This document shows, one piece after another, positions 43,392 to 44,547 of a DNA stretch of 44,547 bases. The notes beneath the pieces were generated by a model. That model was not told the origin of the DNA and searched no databases. It was given only the letters and a program-made list of their open reading frames with translations. This DNA is from Bacillota bacterium (GTDB taxonomy: Bacteria; Bacillota; Clostridia; Christensenellales; Pumilibacteraceae), in assembly GCA_009780135.1 (NCBI GenBank), contig WRAP01000014.1, positions 1-44,547 on the forward strand. The letters run 5' to 3'. How positions within the stretch are numbered: position 1 is the first letter of the stretch; the number at the start of each line of letters is the position of its first letter. A program made the translations under genes and the position numbers.

Positions 43392-44547
43392 ATGCAAGAA
43401 ACAGAAAAAACTAAAAATCAAAAGATAAGAAGGCAAAATTATTTTATTAAAATTGCTTTTGTTAGCTTGTTAGTTATGCTTTGTAGTATAGTTCTTTTTG
43501 CGTGCTTTAATATATCTAACCCAGGCTGGCAAACAACAACTCCTTATTATCCAACTGATACTACTTGTACTGATAGCCCTTATATTGACACCGTAGAACC
43601 ACATAGATATTTTAATCTAACGGTAATATCGGGTAGAGATAGCGGACACTTTAGGGAGGGGCAAAGCGTAGCGGTTATGCCAGCATCAATGCCAGTTAGG
43701 CATACTTTTATAGGCTGGTATGAAAACGGCGAAAGAGTTAGCTCACTAGGATTTTTTAGATTTACTATGCCTAGTAGGGATAAAGTTTTAGAAGCTAAGT
43801 TTGAATATAATCCAATTCCTTATTTTACTCTAACTGTAACAGGCGGAGCAATATGGTGTAGTATTACTCAAGCAGGACTTTCTAGCGGAGAATTTAGAGA
43901 GGGTCAACGCATTACGCTATATCTTCCTTATTCAACAGTCTTTTTTATTGGCTGGTACGAGAATGACCAAAGAGTTAATTCTAATCATTCCTTTACATTT
44001 ACGATGCCTGCTAGAGATGTTAGCTTAGAGGCTAGACACCACTATTGGTGGTTAGATACATATAGATTGGATGTAATTAACGGCTATATACTAGGATTTG
44101 GAACATACGGTTACTTTTTAAGAGACGATTGGATAGAAGTAAGGCATACAGCCTCTATAGGTAGTACTACTCAAAGGTTTTTAGGCTGGTTTGAAGGTGA
44201 GATACTACTTAGCACTAACTATATATTTACATTTACTATGCCATCTAGAGATATGACTATAGAGGCAAGAGTAGAAGAAGTTTTGCCGATTCCGGAGCAT
44301 ATGCAGGTTAGATGGAGTTATATTTCGGCAGGTAGGGATCATACTCTTGCTATAGATACTAGTGGTAATCTTTGGGCATGGGGAGCTAATTGGGCTGGTC
44401 AACTTGGCAACGGTACAAGAATAGATAGACATTCACCTATACAAATAATGATAGGAACGACATTTAGTGCACTTTCTGCAGGAGGTTCTCATAGTTTAGC
44501 TATAGATACTAGTGGTAATCTTTGGGCATGGGGTGAAAATTGGGCTA
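43392..44547 (+). CDS. InlB-repeat plus RCC1-repeat lipoprotein (3' truncated)
   Basis: The frame is open to the window end (385 residues seen). The signal peptide ends in the lipobox LFAC with Cys38. Three divergent InlB B-repeats follow, each with GWYENG/GWFEGE and a FTFTMPARDV-like end (about residues 75-140, 143-212, 215-295). RCC1 (seven-bladed propeller) repeats start near residue 310: ISAGRDHTLAIDTSGNLWAW, then SAGGSHSLAIDTSGNLWAW 50 residues later. RCC1 units in such bacterial proteins probably make extracellular beta-propellers for binding. GGAG 10-13 bases before the ATG supports the start. Confidence 0.9.
   Translation, partial: MQETEKTKNQKIRRQNYFIKIAFVSLLVMLCSIVLFACFNISNPGWQTTTPYYPTDTTCTDSPYIDTVEPHRYFNLTVISGRDSGHFREGQSVAVMPASMPVRHTFIGWYENGERVSSLGFFRFTMPSRDKVLEAKFEYNPIPYFTLTVTGGAIWCSITQAGLSSGEFREGQRITLYLPYSTVFFIGWYENDQRVNSNHSFTFTMPARDVSLEARHHYWWLDTYRLDVINGYILGFGTYGYFLRDDWIEVRHTASIGSTTQRFLGWFEGEILLSTNYIFTFTMPSRDMTIEARVEEVLPIPEHMQVRWSYISAGRDHTLAIDTSGNLWAWGANWAGQLGNGTRIDRHSPIQIMIGTTFSALSAGGSHSLAIDTSGNLWAWGENWA
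44349..44533 (+). repeat. Direct repeat of the RCC1 unit
   Basis: A stretch of 35 identical bases starting GCTATAGATACTAG occurs at 44349 and again at 44499, a 150-base period matching one 50-residue RCC1 blade. The near identity at DNA level suggests recent duplication or conversion, and the array continues past the window. Confidence 0.9.

Noticed and set aside
1-44547. TGA read as Trp or Gly
   Set aside because: No in-frame TGA is found in any real gene, so there is no evidence for use as sense; only its absence as stop is seen.

Overview
The window is AT-rich bacterial DNA that looks like an uncultured, probably anaerobic member of the Bacillota (Clostridia or a near relative). Supporting points are Firmicutes-like ribosomal proteins in S10-spc order, a zinc-type S14, an adenylate kinase with a four-cysteine lid, lipoprotein signal peptides, Gram-positive promoters (TTGACA-17-TATAAT) and terminators, and surface proteins with InlB-type, FIVAR and RCC1 repeats. 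I did not see a marker that fixes the genus. Both window ends cut through large surface-protein genes.

Layout. 1-6650: end of a membrane-anchored InlB-repeat protein, tmRNA (ssrA), a cysteine-rich InlB-type lipoprotein, and several unrecognised small or membrane genes, one split by an in-frame TAG. 6800-11660 (minus strand): two exported lipoproteins for plant-type polysaccharide, a beta-helix protein and a GH105-like unsaturated-uronyl hydrolase with a discoidin-like domain. 11813-25675: a complete S10-spc ribosomal operon from rpsJ to secY, with its own promoter, a leader with two T-tailed hairpins and a terminator. 25690-32550: a GH16 lipoprotein with its own promoter inserted between secY and adk, then adk, a DUF1294 membrane protein, map, a DUF2130 protein and mutL. 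32609-38182 (minus): a 1857-residue FIVAR-repeat surface protein. 38325-43133: proS, tRNA-Ile(GAT), then a MerR/TipAS-like regulator with an ABC exporter pair. 43392-end: an InlB plus RCC1 repeat lipoprotein, running off the window.

Main finding. Nearly all longer intergenic gaps from 5.9 kb to 28.7 kb, including all ten gaps over 80 bp inside the ribosomal operon, hold one class of element: a conserved core close to AATAARTCAACA joined directly to three to five degenerate 7-bp words of the form RYTNNNM, usually with a second, inverted run of the same word 30-110 nt away. The word differs between loci (ATTTCTC, ACTATGC, ACTAAGC, ATTGTGC, ATTTGTA) but is shared between the two arms of a locus, so the transcript can fold into a long hairpin. 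Words overlap stop codons, supply spurious start codons and replace Shine-Dalgarno sites. They recall heptanucleotide STRR repeats of cyanobacteria, but the fixed core plus locus-specific inverted word pair looks like a distinct system.

Other points: none of the 43 readable stop codons is TGA; several ribosomal proteins carry long charged low-complexity extensions; and the usual infA-rpmJ-rpsM-rpsK-rpoA-rplQ block does not follow map.
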